Origin: Dicaeum eximium
Taxonomy: Eukaryota > Chordata > Aves > Passeriformes > Dicaeidae
Reading direction: 5' to 3'
Length of the DNA stretch: 64,000 nucleotides
NCBI GenBank assembly: GCA_013396995.1
Contig: VWZP01008268.1
Coordinates: forward strand, 273,104-337,103
Below, in pieces: positions 57,301-64,000 of this stretch. The position numbers and the translations under genes are program-made. The notes under the pieces were generated by a model. It was not told the DNA's origin. It did no database searches and worked only from the letters and a program-made list of their open reading frames with translations. Every line of letters starts with the position of its first letter. Position 1 is the first letter of the stretch.

Positions 57301-60300
57301 GAGATAAGAGGGACGGAGGCTTTTCCAGGCCCTCAGGGGTCGTCTCTGAGCCTGATAATTCACTGCTCTCCTTGGTCACAAAGCTGTAAGGGATGCCACC
57401 AGCCCAAAGAGATGGTAGCTCAGTGACAGTCTCAAGAGGTGCAAGGCAGGCGTGGAGCGTGTCTGCAGGAAGCACCCAAGGCAAGGCAGAGATGGCTGAT
57501 GGCATCAGCCACACTGTTATCACAGTTATCAGTGACAACCATCCTCTCACAAACACGGTGGCTGTACCTGCTGTACCTGACACGTTTTCTCTCTGCAGCA
57601 GCAGAGATGTGGGAGGAAGAGCCCTCTGAGGAAACAAGCTCATATGCGTGCTGGGCAGGCAGTGGCCTCTCCCGAGAGCTGCAGTGCGAGCCAGTGCTGC
57701 CTCCATCTGGAGATACAGATTCCTGTGGCAGGGCAGGCAAGCCTGTCTTTTCCTTACGATTTTTCTCCCTTAGTTTTGGGGATAGTAATGCTAAAGCTTG
57801 AAGCAACAGAGTGAAACATCAACACACAGTGCTGTTACACACTGTTTCCCTCGGTGGCTGTATGCTACTGACTTTTTACTTTATGCCTCCGATGGGATTT
57901 TCCATCAAGAGATGAAGAAAAGGTCAATGGTACATCATGATAATTTGAAACTATGTATGACTGGATCCTCACACAACAGACACAAGAGGTAAATAATTTT
58001 CTTTAAAAAATAAGATGAATATGTATATACACATATATTCAGGGCAGCTTACAGAAGGAGAAAGTGAATGAAAACTGATTTATAGGTAATAGGAATAGGT
58101 ACATCTGCAGACCCCCATTCTTTGTGCTGTGTGGCACCAGGAATAGAGTGAGAGACAGTTTATTCTCAGTGTAAGTTAGCAGTGGTGCTTCACAGGTCTT
58201 CTCTACAGTCTAAAAAACTCCTGCTCCTGCAACCTCAGCTTACTTTAAATCCCATATGGATGTAAAGGCCTTTGCAGATCCTTTTAATCTTAGCCCTCTT
58301 GTTACACCTGCCATTTTTGACTTGTTCCGTCTCTCCACTCTCTATAACAAATGTTCAGTTTGCTCTTTCTGTGCAAGTTTAAACTCTATAACCAAGCTAC
58401 TTTGTATGACCTGAGGCAGGTCCACTTTATTTTATTCTGAATAGACAAAAACCCAGTATTTTTTCCCTACCCCAGGACATTTCAGATTTTCCCACACTGC
58501 AGTCTTATGCAGAAAGGGTTTCTGAAAAAAGAATACAGAGTGGGCATTAGCAGACTCATTAACATAAGTACAGGTAGTAGTGGCATCCTGATTAGTCATC
58601 TGCCTCCTCACCACAAAATGCTGCTTTGTTCGTGGACGGCTGAGGTTAGGAGCCGCAGTTCATGGTGGCTTTAATACACAAACTATCTGCTGTCTCAGGT
58701 ACCTCTCACTTTTCCCCCCAGTTATTTGCTCCACACACCCTGAACAAGCAATTTCCTGTGGGATACTGGACTTTGACTGAGTATCTACCTGCAAAATGTT
58801 CTGGTGAAGATAGATCTTCAGGGCAGAGAGACTGGAAGCCTTTCAAGCAGGCCATCTCGTCTTCTGAGATATTCCAGAATCAGATTGTTAAAACACGTGG
58901 CAACCAGGTACAGATACTGGTTCAGAGAGAGATCAGCAGTGAGGATGTTAGGGACAATATGCCTAAACCAACGCCTTCTGGAACACCTAAACCATGGTCA
59001 TCCAACTAGTCGGGATAGGCGACAGAGGGATGGGTTCCAGCAAGGGGTTTATTCTGCCAGGGCTTAAGATTAAACACAACAGGTTGGTTCAAGTATTAAA
59101 ATGTTGCTTTCAGCAAGTATTCAGGGTGCTCTGACATTCTTAAAACTACCCCTCAGCAGCTGCTCGGACATACAGGTGTTTTGAGTCTCTTTCAAAAGTC
59201 CAGATGCAAAACCACCTGCTACATCCTGCTGCTGCCCAATCTAAATTCCAGGAAAACTGTCTTGCTGTTATCTTACTGTGAAACAGTATGAGATGCAAGG
59301 GATGCCCTTTCAGCTTCTCTGTCAGAGCACAAACCTCCTTGACCGTGTTACAAAAGGTGTCTCTGGGGACACCTCCATGGACACCTCTCTGGTGTTTGTG
59401 CCTCCATACACAGAAACATAGAGAGTGAGATCAGTCAGGTAAGCTACTTGGGAGAGGAAAGATCTTTCCAAACCTCACCAGAGAGTTAAATCTATGCTTC
59501 TGTAGCTAAGACAAGAGCCCTCAGCAGTACGTCATGGATATGTGAGACAAGTTCCTAGCTCTTCTCCTTTCCCGGCTTATCTTCATGTGAACTTCCTCCA
59601 TTTTGCAGTAATACTTGAATATTAACAACAATGGAGAGACCAACTCCTAGCCTGGTGCTTAGCACACTTACCTGGGAACAAAGGACATTGGGTTTAAGCT
59701 CCTGTCCTGTATGAATAATCAAATTTCCTGGCTAAGATGAAGCAGCTTTTGACAGGGAAAGGAAGAATCCAATTTCACATGCATTCAGAAAGATAACGTA
59801 ACTTTTGATATTTCACTCTGAATTTATGAGCCAGTGTTTCAACAGATTTTCCCCTCAAGTTTAAGGTATTTATAGAGTGCTCTCAGGCTATGTACATTCA
59901 TCATAACCTGAATATGGATGGTGAACTGCACTACCCCAAGGGAACAGTGTCTGAAGTATTCTTTGCCATCACTACCTCAGACCCTGTTCCTTTAATCTTA
60001 AATTTGCCCTTCCCTGCTCTTCCAGCTGCAGGCTTGGAAGCTATTCAAGGCCAGAAGCACAGGAGCAGCAGCCTGGTGCACAACAACACAGCAGCCAACA
60101 AAGAGGAACAAAGGAGCTCCTGCAGCAAGAAACACAGGCTAACAAGAGCAGTGACACCCACCACATGGTCTTCAGTGCCACAGCACAAACAGAGTGCAGA
60201 ACTCTGTAAAGCTGCAATTCCTAGGCATCCATCTGGAAGCAGGAGTTGTGCTCTTACGGATAATGCCTGCTCGCTGCTTCCGTCCCACATGCAAACTTTG

Positions 60301-63300
60301 TCATGCTGACTCAACTGATAAACTTTCTGGAGCACTTTCCCACAAGTGACACATACACTTGCTTAAAATCTTAAATTTTTATCAGAAAATAAGAAAAATG
60401 GGAATCGGACAACTTTGAACCTAATTTTGAGGATTTCTGCCTACCTTACTCAGCTGGTAAGGCTCCAAGTCAGGATCATCATGTTTCTCCAAGACATGGA
60501 AACATGCCCATTTAGAACTCCAGCAATTTGCGCCTTTTCATTAACCATGGTATTTCACATGGCAATCTGAATTTATCAAAAAATGTGCTGTTGGCTCCAC
60601 TTTTTGCTCTTGGGTCCTATTGTAAAGGACCTAGCTAAGTGACGTGGGTATTAGCTGGATAGGAAGGTCTTAAAATGCTGAATTTCAGATTATGCTCAAA
60701 CAAAATTACTGAGAGAGATGTCAGCGAGCAGAGGACTGTCAACATCCCAGCATCTGCAGAGTCTGTGGAGGGAGATAATCCAGAACACAAATAAAGCAGT
60801 ACAGTCAATCCAAACCGACACAGGGGCTGGTCCAACATCATGGTATCTGGGTAGCAGCAATGGGCAGCTGCAGTGCCTGCTCTTACTCTCTGCTGGAAAT
60901 GCTGCTCCACCTCCCTGTGCAGACTGTCAGCCTACGGGCTCACACCTCTGCCTAACCCCTGCTCTGAGCACTGGAGAGAGCCAGATGCTGGGAGCACTTC
61001 AGAGTGCATCAGCTGCCTGCTGTAACAAAACTCCTGGCATTGTTTGGATCCAATCTGCACGACAATACAGTTGGCTGAAAAGCCTAGCTGAAGAGGGAGA
61101 ACTTCTCCCACACCTGGGTTTTGAGCATCTAAGCTCTTAATTAAGGGCATCTGATGTGTATGTGAAATTCCCATCAATCCTCAGCCTCTCCAGGCAAGTA
61201 AACACCTACAAGTCCAGCAGGAAGAAGCATCTCACAAGCTACTTTTATGGTACCTTCCTGGTCACGAAGGAGGGACAGAGCAGATCTGGTCTCAGTGGTC
61301 ATGTGCCCTTTAACTGGATTATATTCACACCACTATAGCAAATATGAATTTTGTACAGCTTGTTTCTCCTGCCTGTTTCACTCACTGCCCTTTGCCCTGC
61401 ACTCCCTGGCCAGGCCTCCTGACTGAGATTGCTTGTTTGTTCTTCTGTGCCTTCATTTTCCCTGGAAACCCTCAGGTGTGCACACCTCTCTCTATTAAGC
61501 TGTTCCCCCTGCTCCATCTTTGAGGATAATAATAACCCTACACAACACCTGTCATAACCAAACCTCTAAACCCATCTATTTAGAGAATTTCTGTTTCTTC
61601 TTCATTTTGAAGGTAACTGTCTGCTTATCTGCTGTTGCTTGTCTTTTTCTTGGTCAGATGGGTCCTCCACCTTTTCCCAACCTCTGCACCACTTCCCGGG
61701 CTTGGGTCTCACCTAGGCTAGCAGCACAACCAAGGGGACTGTTTTCACAAGTAGGATGGGCAGTGCCATCTGCTGATCTTTTTCTGTAAAGATCAACTCA
61801 AAATACAATTTCTGACGGATGGTGAATTTGGGCCTTTGGGAAATTCAATTAGCATTATCATCAAAGGCCCAAACTTCAAGCAAACAGTTATATAGACATT
61901 TTTAGTATCTGAAATATGGAACATTTGGACCAACAAGTTTAGAGAATGGTTAATAAGATACAGACCTCTAACTCTGAGCATCAAGTTTTTGCCTTCTACA
62001 TTGATTTGGTATTTTGTTTCTTGCTTTGCATTAGGCTACCAAAGATGAACTGGTGAGTTTTTAGATTCCCAACCACTACACAGAAAGAGAAGGATACAGA
62101 GCTTCCCAACTTGCTTGGTTAGGATTCATGAATAAAGAGAACTGTGAGTACGTACAAGTTCATGGCTGTGAACAGAAATCCTTAAGCCATTTTCTAAGAC
62201 AGACATACTGGGATTAAATATTAAAAATTTAAGACCAGGAAGCTCCTACTGGTGGCTGTGCACCTACTTCCACTAAAGGCTACACTGCAGCAAGAAACCT
62301 AGTTGGTAGTCTGGTAAAAAATGGCAGATAGATAAGAGAGACATTATCTGAAAAAAATGAAATAAAATGGTATTAAGGAGGGCCCATTAATGCTCTGCAA
62401 TATACAGTTATGAATAACTCCAGAAGTCCCATTGAATCCCCCTGTTGCTAAGGAATTGTTGTCATCTATAAAAATAATTAACATTATCAGTATCATTTAG
62501 CATTTCAGTTAGCTACAATTAACTTCACATTAGGAAGCTCTGAAAGTTCATTACTCCTGGATGTCTGCAGTGATTTTAATCACACAGAACCACCATGACA
62601 GTACATCAGTGTTTCTGAGTCAAACGCCTCATACTTGGAGCTGAGGCCACCCACTTGTGAGCAGCACATGCTAAACCTCATACCACTTCAGCAGTACTTA
62701 TTATAACGCTACTGCTTACAGCAAGCTGTGTGGGCTGTACAGTACATTAATTTACATGTCATCACACAGAATGCTATCTCAGCCAACATCTATTCTGGTT
62801 CTCTTATCGGGGTGGATATTTGAGCACGGGGTAGTAAATGGAAATGATACTAACGTTTTCTTTGTCACTTATGAGACAACATTTTGGAGAGCACCAGTTA
62901 CACTCAGCCTCCAAAAGAGCATCCGAGCCGCAGTCTCTGAGCTGGCAATGCAACAACCCTCGGCACTGGTCACGAGGTCAGCAGAGGGTCACCACTGACC
63001 ATCCTCTTTCCCAGCTCAGAGAGAAAGTCTAACCGCAGAGCTCATGGCTGAGCCCTACCCAGTAATCCTACCCCTTCTCTCCAGGCTCCTGAGCTAAGCA
63101 CCCAGCAGCTCTGCCAGCAGGGCACCGTCACCAGCCAGCACCGAGGCTCTGCCTCTGCAGTGCACACACACCTAGGCACACCGGTGAACTGGAGCAATGG
63201 AAGCTGAGCTGGAGCTCCGATGGGCTCACCTCATATCCTACCCAACCCATACTAAATTCTACAGAAATGCCTGACAGGACATTACTTGGGTGACCAACCC

Positions 63301-63640
63301 ATTTTGTATTACACTGCTAACCATCACCACCAACAGACAAAACCCAAAAGGCACCATCATTGACAGAACTGATGTGAAGCACATGAAATGTCATGGCAGT
63401 GTTTGTCTCTTTTGATTCACTCCTTTCTGCTCCTGAACACAACCCTTTAATTCAGAACATTTTTAAAGCAGCCTTTTGTAGTACACTATGATCCCAAGAG
63501 CAATTCAGATCCATAAAGGTTTTTATTCAATCTCTCGCACTGAAGGTTCAAAAACAAACAAACAAAAAACCCACCAAAACGAAAACCAACAGAGAAGTCT
63601 GCAGCCGCTGTCCCTTTGGGGCTACGCTGCCGCAGATACG
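54395..63640 (-). other. KLF9: KLF9 intron (3' part)
   Basis: KLF9 has one large intron in other vertebrates, and no exon-1 sequence appears here. Several frames of 90-150 codons are open on both strands but resemble nothing known and change composition freely. No clear LINE, SINE or LTR is visible, which is notable next to the repeat-rich SMC5 introns. Confidence 0.7.
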
Positions 63641-64000
63641 TTTTATCTCTATGTTTCCATGTTGCCACACCCTCCGAGGCGCCCGAGCGAGGGCCGGGAA
63701 TGGGGGCACACGGCTTGATGAATGAAGCCCTTGTGGAACGCGTCAAAGCAGGATCGCGGTGACCGATAGTGCGAGGCGCTGCCGCCGCCGAGAGCGGGCT
63801 CGGCGCTCCCTGCACGGCGCCTCCATCCCCCGGCCGGCGGCGGGCGCGGGGCAGCGCCGGGGCCCTTCGGGGGCAGCCGCCGCGCTCTGCTCCGCTCCGC
63901 CGCCACCTCGGGAGCCTGACAGCGGCTGTAGGTGACGCGCTCCCCGACCTGGCCCATCCAGCCCGCCGGAGGGGGTGTGTCCGCAAGCCCCAGAGGTGCA
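63641..64000. promoter_or_regulatory. CpG-rich block at right edge, probably start of the KLF9 CpG island
   Basis: From about 63640 the sequence turns abruptly G+C- and CpG-rich (GCCGCCGCCG, CGGCCGGCGG, CGCGGGGC). It runs off the window. CpG islands around single-exon starts often extend into the first intron, so KLF9 exon 1 may lie shortly beyond 64000. Long - strand frames through it are open because the block lacks stops, not because a known protein is encoded. Confidence 0.55.

Noticed and set aside
56165..60309. Frames of 90-153 codons in the KLF9 intron (56165-56628, 57293-57806, 59890-60309)
   Set aside because: Open on several frames and both strands at once, with no known domain; expected by chance in moderately GC-rich intron.
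63486..63986. 166-codon - strand frame in the CpG block
   Set aside because: Composition is that of a stop-poor CpG island; it resembles no KLF9 sequence or other protein, and its 3' part runs into AT-rich DNA.

Overview
The window is vertebrate nuclear DNA, almost certainly from a bird. It has long AT-rich introns with GT-AG splice sites, several CR1 LINE fragments, avian-type solo retroviral LTRs, and one tRNA(Ile)/CR1 chimeric SINE of the kind described in songbirds (TguSINE1). The two protein genes, SMC5 and KLF9, are neighbours in amniotes and lie on the Z chromosome in chicken. A passerine (or related neoavian) Z-chromosome segment is therefore the best guess; species and chromosome are inference.

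Layout: 1-1760 holds no gene I can support. A CR1 fragment (1761-2125) abuts the CpG-rich SMC5 promoter (about 2130-2840). SMC5 runs on the + strand from its ATG at 2381 to its stop at 43797, in 24 coding exons that I placed individually. They join in frame to 3174 nt (1057 residues plus stop). Its start codon sits in an exact TISU/YY1 element, and intron 11 uses a GC-AG donor. Repeats cluster in introns 10, 15, 17 and 21: nested solo LTRs, a 286-bp duplication around a single N, two LTRs of one family, an internally deleted CR1 reverse transcriptase, a CR1 tail, and the SINE.

From 43798 to about 44400 is the SMC5 3' UTR. The next 6.4 kb has no gene but holds one truncated LTR and one complete solo LTR with intact target duplications. 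KLF9 is convergent on the - strand: about 3.3 kb of 3' UTR (about 50800-54161), the last coding exon with zinc fingers 2 and 3 (54162-54394), then 9.6 kb read as the 3' part of its single intron. KLF9 exon 1 is not in the window; a CpG-rich block at the right edge suggests its promoter region lies at or just past 64000.

The two genes do not act in one pathway. SMC5 is the ATPase/coiled-coil core of the SMC5/6 genome-maintenance complex; KLF9 is a hormone-responsive transcription factor. I see no undescribed system here. What stands out is regulatory and genomic detail: the TISU start, the GC donor, a Pumilio-site cluster at the KLF9 3' end, the tRNA-derived SINE, nested LTRs, and a likely assembly duplication. 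There are N positions at 28477, 36605-36629 and 38054.
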